A stretch of DNA of 64,000 bases from Vitellaria paradoxa (Eukaryota > Streptophyta > Magnoliopsida > Ericales > Sapotaceae). A program made the translations under genes and the position numbers. Positions 10,682-21,923 of this stretch are shown here, in pieces. The stretch spans positions 2,448,562 through 2,512,561 of the forward strand of contig CM034241.1 of NCBI GenBank assembly GCA_019916065.1. The letters are read 5' to 3'. The first letter of the stretch is position 1. Each line of letters starts with the position of its first letter. Under the pieces are notes generated by a model. That model made no database searches and had not been told where the DNA came from. It worked only from the letters and a program-made list of their open reading frames with translations.

Positions 10682-13100
10682 TTGGAGTAAAGTTATCTCT
10701 GACACTGAGGAAGACTTTTGGAGTCAAGTTAGAAGCGAAGTACGGTGAAGCAAATAATTGGGAACCGCCGAAAATCAGGATAAAGGTCTAAAAATTATTA
10801 AGAATTTAAAAATTTTTTAACACATATCATCTTTTTTGTATTTTATAAATTTTTTATAATTTAATATATATTTATATATCCTAACAAATTTCTACAAATC
10901 TTAATAAATTACAAACCCCAATAATATCACTACCAAACCTCAATAACATTCTTATAAATCTCAAAAATTTTTCAATAATTTTCAAAAACTTCTAACATAA
11001 AAACCGTTTGGATGGACTAAAAAATTGTTTGAACAGATTTCCTCTTCGAAAAATTGACGGAAAAGTAAAAAATGATACTATTCATATCTGAAAAAACGTG
11101 ATTTGATTGCTGTCTACCAAATAGTAAAAAGTTATCTAAATTATATTTTTCATTATTTTTTTTTTTTTACACTTTAAAAACGGCTTCTTAATTTAGAAAA
11201 TACTATTTCTATAAGCTAATTTATTAATAAAAAGTTCTATGTTAAAATATAAGGGGTCGTGGTTTTTCTGCACCAATCGGGACCCTGCTTCACTGCCCCA
11301 TGGGGTTCTGAACAGCTATAGTAACTGAAATTAACATATTATTTTTTTTTCCCAACGTACTAATATATTGTTTTATTTCGCTATTATATCTCCGGGTCTC
11401 ACATCTTTTAACATCCTTAATTTATATAAATTTCTTACGTAGTTTATTTTTAACAATAATGCTATTAAGTCTGAATAATTTATTATTATAATAATATCGT
11501 CAATGATAATTTTATAGTTAAGATAAATATTAAAATTTTACATTATTTTAACACCTTTATCTGTTTTATCTTTGTAACCAAAATAGTCAATTTTTCTTTT
11601 TTTTTTTATAATTCACATTTAGAAAAAATATTTTCTTTTCTTCTAATCTTCCAACGTACCAGCTTAAAATCCCAGCCTGTTTTAATTTCCTTGTTAAAAA
11701 TTTTAAACAAAAAGCTTTTACTTTAAAATTAATTATTTATGTACGGGCGCTTGCGTCTAGGCTTATTAATTATAAAGCCATTATTTACGTTTCTTTCTTG
11801 GAATTGGAAAAACGCTACAATAAACATGGGGACGCGTGGCCAGCATTAGCCAAAATAATGGCTAGCATCCATTTTAAAGGCGAGTAATAATAATCAAAAA
11901 TCAGATTTTCTTGTTTTAGTAATTTTTTTTTACAAAAAAATAAAAATTCAAATAAAAAAAGTTATCCTTTGTTTTTTCTGTCAATAAATATTAATTTTTT
12001 TCAATTTACACTTTTTTTATTTTTATAATCATATTAAAATGAATTATTTTATTTGATTATAAATTAAAAATATTTTTAATAAATAATATATTTAATTCAC
12101 TAATTAATAATATAATTAAATTTAAACTAATAATTAATTTAGTATAAAATATATTTTATTAAAATAAATTCTTAATAATAATAAATTTAATTATATTTAA
12201 TATATATTTTTTTATTAAGTTAATTATTTTTAATAAATGATATAAATAAGTAATTTAACTTAATTACGAAACTAATATTAATTGATTTCTTAAATTAAAT
12301 TATATTTAATATATTTCATTTTTATTGAATTAAATTATTTTAATAAAAAATATATTAAAATAATAAATTTAATTAATTTATATGATTAATTAATATAATT
12401 AATTAATTAAGCTTGTGTTTAATTAACCTGAATGTATTTTATTAAATTATTTTTAAGAAATATTATAATAAATTATGTTAATATTTTTCATTGGATTGAA
12501 CTAGTTTTAACAAATAATAGAGTTAAACTAATTAAACTTAATTATTTAATTAATTAACAATTATAACTACCAACTAATACTATTATTATCAAATATGCTT
12601 TCAAGTTTCATATTAAATAAAAATAAAAATAAAAATTTACCATCACAAACCATAATTTCATCATCAAACCAAGATTGAAAAAAAAATATAAAATTGTAAG
12701 GCCTTAATATTTTTAGGTGTGACAATTACAACTATTGAGCATATAATGTTTGTAAATTTTCGTATTGAATCTTATTTGATCAAGTTGTTCCTCAGTGCAG
12801 AGTTCGAGCTACTAGTAAATTTCTTACATATTTTATTCTTATTCTGTTTCTATATTGGGAATGGGTGAAGGAAATATAAATATCACATATTCTGCTAGAC
12901 CTAAAGTTATCACTTTTGAAAAAAAAAAAAAAAATAAAAGAACATATTGCGATAAAGACAATCAAAGTGGAGACATATAAGAACAACATTCGATCGTTGC
13001 TTCAGGGGTTTGAAGAATCAAGAACATCTTTAGGTTTTAGGGAGGTGCCGTTCAGGTTCAAGAACAGAGTCCAATCGCATGGGAGAAGATTCATTGCAAG
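10682..13100. other. Non-coding, extremely AT-rich stretch
   Basis: No gene is supported. A diverged hairpin-type MITE lies at about 10997-11190 (GTTTGGATGGAC.. to the T-tract and ACTTTAAAAACGG). From about 11900 to 12700 the sequence is almost pure A/T with TTAATTAA-type words; its texture and some motifs match the interior of the 16635-17638 MITE, so it may be an end-less relic of the same family. The upstream part of the Copia 5' LTR may begin anywhere after about 12700. Confidence 0.5.
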
Positions 13101-13113
13101 TTTTAGCAAACAA

Positions 13114-13338
13114 GAGGTACTTAGACTAGGATAGGTGTTGAGTCGAGTCTTGTGTGGTAAACTCTTGTAATCTTTGATTTTATAGTGAATTGATTTATCG
13201 GGATAGTCGCCTTATAGACTTGAGATTTTTACCTAAAAGTGGTTCTAAGATTTTACTTTATTAAATTTTATGCCTCGTTTTACTTTTGCTTTTGTGTGTT
13301 TGCTTTTGAGGTTTTCTTCATATATTTTTGGTTTTTCA
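13114..13338 (+). mobile_element. Copia 5' LTR, 3' portion
   Basis: It ends in ..TTTTTCA at 13338, two bases before a primer-binding site. The segment 13114-13215 (AGGTACTTAGA.., TTGTAATCTTTGATTTTATAG, ..GCCTTAT) recurs at 18142-18241, as expected for the two LTRs of one element. The LTR's upstream boundary could not be placed. Confidence 0.6.
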
Positions 13339-13340
13339 AT

Positions 13341-13352
13341 TGGTATCAGAGC
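13341..13352 (+). other. Retrotransposon primer-binding site (initiator tRNA-Met)
   Basis: TGGTATCAGAGC is the standard plant Copia primer-binding site complementary to the 3' end of initiator methionine tRNA. It sits two bases after the LTR end CA and about 60 bp before the gag ATG. Confidence 0.9.
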
Positions 13353-13413
13353 AGTCATCTTAGTTTTTTTTTTTAAATTATTTGGCGAGATTCGTTTTTT
13401 TTTTTTTTAAATT

Positions 13414-14745
13414 ATGGAGAATTACAGAGAAGATGGGTCGTCTATTAGGCCTTCTCTATTTAACGGAACCAATTATGCATACTGGAAAGTCAAGATGAGG
13501 GCTGATGTTTAGTTATTAATGACAGAGTTTGAGACTCTATTGAAAGGGTTGGACTCGTCCTATCAAGGCTGACAAGAGTACCATCAGCTCTAAACCCATT
13601 TCTGAATGGAATAAAAGTGAACCTGAAAGTAGTAAATGAAATAGAAAGGCAATGAATTCTATATTCAATGTCGTCACTATTAACAAGTTTCAAAGAATCT
13701 CGACTTGTGACATTGCAAAAGAGGTTTTGGACATACTTAAGTAACTCATGAAGGCATTAGCACTGTCAAGAAGTCTAAACTTCTTAAATTGAAAACTATT
13801 TTTGAAAATTTGAATATGGAAGAGGATGAAACTTTTGATCAATTTTATGCTAAATATAATAATGTTAATTCTCATTTTAACTTTGATGTTATTATTCCTT
13901 CTTCTGACATTATGAGTAAAATTTTGAGATATGTTCCAAATAGATGTTAAACAAAAATTACTGCTATTGAAGATGCCAAAAAATATTGAATCCATAAGAA
14001 TGGAGGAATTTGTTGGTTCTTTTTAAACATATGAGTCTAATCTTCGTTCTTCTAGAAAACAAAAATGTTTTACTTTAAACATTGTAACAGAAGAAGATGA
14101 TGACTTAGATGAAGACATTGATGGACTTGTTATTCTTGCTAAGAAATTTAAAAAGGTTTTCAAAAATCAAAATCAAACAAGTTCAATAAAATGAATTTTG
14201 AGAAAAATAGAAGGAAATCAATTCTTCCAAAAAGAAAATAATTTTGAAAAGAAAAATTATGATAAAATTTGAAAAGAAAAGCAATTCAAAACTGATGAAA
14301 GGTATGAAGTGGTTTGAATGTCAGGATTCTGGATATATGGCTCAAGAATGTCCAACCAGATTGAAGAGAGAAGGTAAAGCACTTAAAGTGACATAGGATA
14401 ACATTGACAGTGAATAGTCATCGGCTTCAGAGTTGGAAACTGAATAGGAGAATTTCATGGCATTTACTGCATCTGTACAAAGCTTGAACAATGAAAGCAC
14501 TGAAAGCGATACTAAAATAATTGAAGCTAAAGATTCAGATGAGGAGGACCCAAATCTTCGAGAAACATATAATGAATTGTATAAACCGTATCTTAAACTT
14601 GAGAAGGCAAAAGACAAACTATCTTTGAAGGTAAAAGCTGGAGAAAAAGAGAAAAATAGCATGAAGATGGAAATTGAGAAACTAGTTCAAAAAAATATTG
14701 AGTTTGGGGTAAGAGAAGCTACTTTGTTCTCACAAACTTGAGTAA
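13414..14745 (+). pseudogene. Sirevirus-like Copia gag relic
   Basis: Translation from the ATG at 13414 gives MENYREDGSSIRPSLFNGTN, then YAYWKVKMRADV and a stop, the conserved start of plant Copia gag. Further gag blocks follow in shifted frames: KLLKLKTIFENLNMEEDETF, DQFYAKYNN, SMRMEEFVGSF (with gaps). A zinc knuckle near 14313-14350 reads WFECQDSGYMAQECP, in which the second cysteine and the histidine of CCHC are lost. The last part (14457-14741) is an acidic segment followed by a Lys/Glu-rich, probably coiled-coil stretch (NELYKPYLKLEKAKDKL), typical of Sirevirus gag. Many stops and frameshifts show it is dead. Confidence 0.8.
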
Positions 14746-14887
14746 AGCAAAAACTCTCAAAGGCAAACTCAAGCTTTGAATGCAAAACTTGAAAGTAAAA
14801 TTTTTTCTCTTGAAATTGAATTTAAAAAATCTCAAGTTTTGTTTGCTAAATTTGATGCAGGGTCTAAACAATTGGATGAAATTTTGA

Positions 14888-15590
14888 GTGTTCGAAGACC
14901 CTCCAAAAACACCTTCGGACTGGGATATAATGGAAAGTCAAAAAAAAGTTAAGCTTGAGTTTGTTTTATCAAGTTCAAAATTTTGGGAGAATGAGATTGG
15001 ATCAGAGAAAATAACAGTGAGTACTCCTGTTACAAAAGGTAAGTCTCTACCCTTTAGTGCAAAATTCAAAAATATACATTTTTAATAATAGGAGAGGAAA
15101 GAATCAAGGCTTTCATTCAACAAAAATTTTTCAAGAGCCTTCACCCATTCATAGGAAATTCATTTCTATTTGTCATCATTGTGGTTTAAAGGGTCATATT
15201 CGACCTACATGTCACAAGCTCTATGGTTTGCTTAAGAGTTATATTGATGGAAGGGTTGAAAAGTCCCATTTTCAAAATAACCAAAAGAATTTTCTATTAA
15301 ATTGATTTCAAACTCTTTTGAATAATACTGAATTTTTGACTCAAGAGATAAAAAAAAAATTGAAAAATCTTGTAATTTGTCTTTGAATCAAAATAAGACT
15401 AAGAGCCCTCCATTTTATGTTACTAAAAATCATGATCAGTATTCTCATAAGACTAGACATATTTAGGTTCCCAAGTCTAAAGTGATGAAAGCTGATTTCT
15501 TTACTAAACCTCTTGATCTTCAAAGATTTAAGTTTCCAAGAAAATCCCTAGAATATGTTCTTTGGGTTAATATCCACATATTAGTTTAGT
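14888..15590 (+). pseudogene. Copia late gag zinc knuckle fused to the tail of pol
   Basis: An intact CCHC knuckle (ICHHCGLKGHIRPTCHKLYG, about 15169-15228) is followed within 260 bp by KADFFTKPLDLQRFKFPRK (about 15489-15545), the conserved C-terminal end of Copia RNase H. Protease, integrase, reverse transcriptase and most of RNase H are therefore missing: a large internal deletion. Confidence 0.75.
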
Positions 15591-16634
15591 TTATTTTATT
15601 TTATTCTATTCTATTCTATTTATTTATTTATTATTTTTTTGCCAATTCTTAGTGGAAACTTGTAACCGAGGTTAATCTCAACTTCAGGTATAACAAGTCC
15701 AGTACTTTTCACCGAGTGGCACATTATTTTTATTTAAAAAAACAAAGGCATGTTATTATATTCATTTTATGATCTTGGAGAATTAGAACTTTTTATATTT
15801 ATCCCTTATACTTGTATACACTTTTTTCACTATTGACTTGATGAGTATTTCATGTTTTTGGGGTGCCTCTTGAATCCCTACTTCGGATCTTAGTACTTCT
15901 TGAACTATCACGTGTATATTACTCATAGTTTGTACTTGATTCAGTGCCTTATCTATGTACTTTTTGTATGCTTAGAATAATGGATTCTTTGGCTAGACTC
16001 TTTGGAAAAGAGCCACCACAAGAGATAGTGTTAGAGTCATCGATACCGTCGCACATCAAGTGAGAAAAGTCACTATGGTGAAACCGAGAGGGGTACCTAC
16101 CTTTGAAGTAAGTAAAAGCCACCAAACCATAGTAGAATGAGGGAGGTTATGTTGAAAATTGCAAACTTAAAAAAAAAAAAAAATTACTTCGTATAAAAAA
16201 TGTGGGAGCATGTGAGTTTGTAGGACATTTTCAAACATATAGAGTTGTTCTAGATGTTGGCGTGGATGATAGGAAATTCTATTTTTCCTATACACTAATG
16301 ATAGTGTTGAGCTCTTGGAATAGATTCTCATGAGTCCCGCACCCACTGTATGGGCACTTGTTTCTAATTTGTATGACTTTCATTCATCTCAGTATTCATA
16401 ATTATGAAGAGATTATATAAGTTTGATTGTGCATATTTGTTAATTAGTTTTTACTTCTTCGAATTCATGAGATAGCTTATTCCGTGTCTCTATATTTGCT
16501 TATCTCTAATTTTTAAAAATTTTTAAGTTATTTAAGTAGATATTCTCATAAATTTTTTCTTAGAAAAACCTTTTAAAATTAGTCTTTAAGATGCTTGGTT
16601 TTGGTGATTTCAGTAATTGTGTTTGAGATGTTTA
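15591..16634. other. Copia 3' untranslated region / start of 3' LTR region
   Basis: No ORF is present. It lies between the RNase H tail and the inserted MITE, so it is most likely element-internal 3' sequence and the unplaced start of the 3' LTR. No clear polypurine tract or LTR start was identified. Confidence 0.4.
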
Positions 16635-17638
16635 GGCCCCGTTTGATAACGTTTTCATTTTCTGTTTTCTGTTTATATTTTTAAAATGTTGTAAAGTCAC
16701 AACAGAAACGTGTTGATAAACCAGTTTACGTTTTTTTGTTTCCAAAAAAAATGAAAACATAAACAGAAAAACGGTAAATAGAAAAATGTTTTTCACTTTA
16801 GTTTTCTTTCTGTTGCCAATATTTTGTCATTTAAAAAACCCTTGCTCTATTTTATTTACATTACATAAATAAATTATCTTTATTCAAATATTTTTATTAA
16901 AATAAGTTATTTTAATAATATATAATTAAATTCGATAAATTAAATGAATTATATAAATTAATATAAATTATTTTTAATAAATAATAAAACTAAATTAATT
17001 TAATTAATAATTAATTATTGCTAATTATCTGAAATAATATCTAATTAATTTATTTAATTTAATAATTAAATTAATTAATAAAATAATTAATAAATAAATA
17101 TTAAATTACATTAATTTTTATTTAATTTAATATATATTTTAAATAAATATCATTAATTAAAATAATTTATGATTTAATTAATTTAATTATATAAAATATA
17201 TTTTATTAAATTATTTTAATAATAATTAATTTAATTTAATTAATTTAAAATAAATAATTTAATTTAATAATTAATCTAATTTAATTATTTATTAAATATG
17301 AAATATATTTTATTATACTATTTTTAATAAATAATATAATTTAATATATTTTATATTTATTGAATTAAATGATTTTAATAAATAATTACTGTGTTAATTT
17401 AATTAATTATATTAATTAAACTAAAATTAACTATAAAATTATTTATTAAGTTCTATTAATTTTTTAAAACTAATAAAGTTAAATATTTTCTAAAATAAAA
17501 AATTAATAATTATAACAAACTTATATTTTTCAAATGTAGTTTCAGTTTAATTTCAGAAAAAATAACGGGAACTGAAAACAAAAATAGAAAACAACAAAGA
17601 AAACACAATAAAAAATGACAGCGTTGTCAAATGGGCCC
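16635..17638. mobile_element. AT-rich TIR element of 1.0 kb inserted in the Copia relic
   Basis: The left end GGCCCCGTTTGATAACG and the inverted right end GGGCCCATTTGACAACG match at 14 of 17 positions, and similarity continues inward (..TTTTCATTTTCTGTTTT). The flanks share ATGTTT (within GATGTTTA and AATGTTTG), suggesting a decayed 8-bp target duplication. The interior is nearly all A/T with no ORF. It interrupts sequence between the Copia pol tail and the 3' LTR match. Confidence 0.7.
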
Positions 17639-18141
17639 TAATGTTTGGTTTCGAAGATTTGTCGTTAAATTTTATTTTAGGTGTAACTTTCAAGATAAAA
17701 AAATCTTTTTTTTTTAATTTTTGGGTAATTTTTCTCATTTTATTGCTTTAAATTGGTTCAAACAGACCCGCTTGAAAGTGGTTCGGGCAGAGTATCCGCT
17801 GGTTTATGAGCTTGAAGGTGGCTCAAGCGAGTAACCTTCTGGATTTCGCGCCTGATAGGCGCCCAAGCGGTCCAGCCTGAATATGGTTTAAGCAGCCCGT
17901 GTTCTGGACTTCACACCTGATCAGCGCTCAAGCGTCCAGTCGTCTCCGTATTTTTGGTTATTCCAGTTGTCTTCACACCTATCATTACTTGTCTCTTTAT
18001 GTGTTGGACACTTGATTTGATTACCAACCTCTGAAATGTGATGTAAGAAATTTGAAGTGATCATCATCTAATTGTTGGTGACTGCTCGGTTGGTACAGAT
18101 CTTAGTGCGATTGAATCTAGAACTCGCATTAAATCTAGAAA

Positions 18142-18241
18142 AAGGTACTTAGATTAAGATGGGTGTCGAGTCGATTAATATTCTATAAACTCTTGTAATC
18201 TTTGATTTTATAGTGATTTATTTCAGGAATGCTTGCCTTAT
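18142..18241 (+). mobile_element. Copia 3' LTR segment
   Basis: This 100-bp segment matches 13114-13215 (AGGTACTTAGA, GGGTGTCGAGTCGA, AACTCTTGTAATCTTTGATT). Sequence just upstream (17760-18140) is of LTR-like base composition but does not match the 5' copy clearly. After 18241 the two copies diverge. Confidence 0.6.
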
Positions 18242-18404
18242 GTAATTGTTGCTATGCTGTTGTTGCTTGTATTTTAATTGTTAGGGTGTATATTGAATAG
18301 AATATATATTTTTATTTTTATAAAATGATGGTTTAAGAAAAAAACTTATTTTTCAAAATGAATCGAATTTAGATGTATGGATCGAATTTGAATCTTAAAA
18401 AATT

Positions 18405-18640
18405 AGATTGATGGCGGGCAACAAGAGTCAAAGATGGGTGAGGGGTTGTAGCTATTGGCGGTGACCGAAGGCTGGAGGGAGTGGTGGCGGCAAGCGATGG
18501 TTGGCGGTAGTCAGAGATGAGTGAGGAACAGTGATGATTGACAGTGACTGGAGATGGGTAGGGGTGGGGGCGGGGTGACGGTGCGGCAGCAGCTTTGGGG
18601 CGACGGTGGGAGGCGGTGGCGACAATCAACAGTGGTCGGA
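18405..18640. repeat. G-rich, GGTGG/GGCGG-type degenerate repeat
   Basis: The plus strand is rich in short G runs (GGTGGCGGC, GGGGTGGGGGCGGGG, GGGAGGCGGTGG) with repeated words AGATG and GTGA. It is far more GC-rich than its surroundings. The minus-strand 86-residue ORF through it is repetitive and low-complexity, so I do not call a gene. Confidence 0.5.
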
Positions 18641-20340
18641 TGTGATACTGACTAAAAGAAGCTAAGAAACGGAGCGTAAATAATTATCAATGATCATAGG
18701 GACCCAAAAATGGTACAAAATAATCGACTTCCCCAGCTGGTGATATCTTCAAACATTTGAAATCAAAGAAAATGATAAATATATGCTTTTTTTTTGGTTA
18801 AAGAAAATAAGCAAAATAATCTTTTAATTACCTTCCTATATCCGAAGTCAAAAATTTGGTGAGAATATAATAATGACGTAAAATTAATAATAATTAAATA
18901 TAATAATCATAGGTAAGAAAAAGGAAAGACTTCTAATTTCGAAATAAAAGGATCTGAACTTGGACGATGGGTGAGGTTTTATTATTAATAGTCTATTATT
19001 TGTTTTCTTTTTACATATAGATTGCCAAAAAGCATAATGGATATATATATAGGCAATTAACTAAATTTGCACAACGTTGAGAGAGTAAAAGATCGATTAC
19101 CCAACAATTTATTCTTATTCTTCTTCAAATAATACTTTTAATGTTGAACTCACATATATCCCTTCTCCCACCGTCAGTCTCCTCCTATTGTATGTTGAAT
19201 TTAATGATATTAATGTCATCATGTTGGTCGAAGAAGCATCATAGTGAAATGATGAAATGCATGAGCAGTGTGTGTATATATATATAATGTTGTATAAGCA
19301 TAACTATTTTTTATTTTTTTTATTTTTCTTTTATCCCTTTTCTTCCCAACTCGAAACAGATCACAGGATTCATGAAAACATGCTCATGCTTGCCGAAAAT
19401 TTTAAAAACTATAAAACAAAAAAATCAAAGATAAAACTAATAATTATATTAACTAACGCAATATGAATGTTTTGCAATAACAAATATGAGTATATTAAGT
19501 TAAATTAGGAATTAGAAGATTACCTTAATGATTAACCAAAGTTGAAAATTGGCAAGCAAATAATGAGCTCCAATTCTTCGTGAAGGCTTCAAGGTAATGT
19601 TTCCAACTGCAGCTAGACTGGGTGGAAGACTTGATAAGTCACGGGAAGACTTGATAAGTCTTCGTTTAATGAAGGGTTGAAGGTCCTATTATTGGAATTT
19701 TTCATATATTGAGTATATATTAATTAATTTTTATTTTGTCAAAAATGAGTTAAATTTAAATTAAGATGAGATTATACATGATAAGACCTATTTTGTTGTA
19801 ATTTATATTGTTAGGTCTATGTACACTTAATAGGATAATAAGATTAGACAGTTAATGTGGATTAATTGTTAAACCCATTGTAGGTGTTTTATAGGAGGAT
19901 CTAATGAGGTTAGGGTTTAACTTTAATATATATGAATAGGTTTTTTCTCTTCACAATATACAAATAATTCTTCCTATTAATAACCGTCATATGATTGATG
20001 TAATCACAAACGAAATAATCTAACCCTAATTTTCTAGTTTTAGAATTAATACACAAACGAAATAACGTCGTGAAAACAAACATGTGTGTCTTCCCATTAA
20101 TTTATTTGATATTTCTATATTCACATACACATGATATTTATTTTACTTACAATTTGTCCAATATCATGTCTGCAGCACAAGATATATAAAATTACAAAAA
20201 ATATTATTCTATCAAAATTTTAACTAAAATTATATATATATTATTCTTTTATGACTTGTTAATAATGTCCATTCATTTTATTTTAAGGGAGTTTAAATGT
20301 AATTTATTCTTTTATTTTTTTTAACTGATTTAAAAGTATT
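18641..20340. other. Non-coding stretch
   Basis: No gene or clear transposon end was seen. A short imperfect tandem repeat of GGAAGACTTGATAAGTC occurs at about 19622-19663. Confidence 0.5.
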
Positions 20341-20354
20341 CATGACAGTGTTAA

Positions 20355-20945
20355 TCATCCATTGCGTGTAGACCACACTTGACCTGCTAGATGGACTTTG
20401 CACAACTACCCCCTTTTTTTTGTGGACATTATCATTTCTAGGCTAGAATATTTGTGCCCCTGCCTCCTATTTGTAGTGATTTTAAGCAGAATATTTGTGG
20501 ACATTATCATCTCTATCTTAAAAAAAAAAAACCCCATAATAATGACGAAACTCAAGACATGGTATATGAATCGTCCATTGCGTGTAGTCTTGTAGACCAC
20601 ACTTGACCCGCTAGATGGGCTTTGAATGGCAACCAATTTTTTTTATTAAAATAGAAAATCTGCTTAAAATCACCGCAAATAGGAGGCAGGGATAAATATT
20701 AGGTGTGTTTGGAATTGTATAAAAGTATATAAAATAAAATAAAATTATAAAATTAAATGTCTCGTAATTCGTGTAATGAGTGAAAAATTTAAATTTATTA
20801 TCTCGTAAACTGTGTTTATAAAGATTTGTAAATTTTATTTTATTTTATTTAACTCCAAACGTAATCATTCTAGCCTAAAGATTATAATGAAAAAAAAAAA
20901 AGGCCCCGTAACAACGACGAAAGTCAAGACGTGGCATATGTTTGA
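20355..20945. repeat. Cluster of direct and inverted repeats interrupted by a MITE
   Basis: A segment at about 20428-20497 (CTAGGCTAGAATATTTGTG.., CTGCCTCCTATTTG, GATTTTAAGCAGA) reappears inverted at about 20653-20880. CATTGCGTGTAGACCACACTTGACC occurs directly repeated in diverged form near 20360 and 20577. A run of A followed by ..ACGAAACTCAAGACATGG occurs near 20520 and, directly repeated, near 20890. The inverted copy is split by the MITE at 20701-20866. Confidence 0.7.
20701..20866. mobile_element. 166-bp MITE with in-window empty site
   Basis: The ends AGGTGTGTTTGGAATT and (inverted) GATTACGTTTGGAGTT are imperfect inverted repeats. The element splits the inverted repeat arm. The uninterrupted sister arm reads AATATTCTAG in the same orientation, so insertion duplicated ATT (20698-20700 and 20867-20869). 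It is PIF/Harbinger-like by size and 3-bp duplication. Confidence 0.7.
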
Positions 20946-21923
20946 TTGGGTGTGGCATATGTTGATTGGGTGAATAGAGTCATAGGATGAAACATGAGAG
21001 GAAAATGATTTGCTTGACGGGATAAAAATAGAGTTAATCATGGATTTCAAAATCTAATGGGACTGAATTTGTATTTTGAGAGAATTTGAATTAATATTTT
21101 AAATTCATGATTTGAGTTAGAAAAAAAATGGATTCAATTTTAATTTTGAGTCAGATTTGGAGTTAGGAATATAGGTTTAAGCCAATGGTAGGTTAAATAA
21201 TTTTTTACCAAATTTAATATATATTTTAAGTGTCATATTGGATTGGGTAAAATTTTTAAGCATGAGTAGTCAAATTGGACTCAATTAAAGTATCTAATAC
21301 TCCTTCAAAAGTCCCCATTAGGGTTTGAATTTAATCACTCTAAACAGAATAGGTAAAAGGAAAGGAAAATAGAAGCAAAGTTGGGAGTCTCAAATATTTT
21401 TCTCTTTAAAAATTAAGAGAAAAATTGTGACGGATAATTTCAGCAACATGGAGGTGTATAAGCTGTGTTTGTTTGGGAGATGTGAAAGTTAGATTTGGAT
21501 TTGTCATTCGTGAGTCTTATAAATCTCATGTTTGATAACTTGTTAAAAAAAGAAAAAGAAAATGTAGGATTTGAAATACCTAGAGATGTTAATGGGAAAA
21601 ATACCCATTAAGAATACCTTAATGGGATTGGAATTGGTTTGGAATTGAAATTTAATAGTTGTGTAGGTTTGAAATTTTCCTATAGGGTACCCAGTATCTA
21701 ATACTTATTTACACTTATAAGGTACCCAATATTGATACCCATAGGGTACCTTTTAAGTACTCATTTAATAAAATAAAATAAATATAATGTATTTATATAT
21801 TACAATTTTATCCCTAAAATAAAAGAATACAGCAATACTCTTAGCTTTGTTAGGATAGTTCATTTAGATTTGTTTAATTTATAATTTGTTGTGTGTTATT
21901 TTTAACACATCATAGATTGTTTA

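Noticed and set aside
18369..18629. 86-residue Pro/Ser/His-rich minus-strand ORF
   Set aside because: Translation of the G-rich degenerate repeat; no gene structure.
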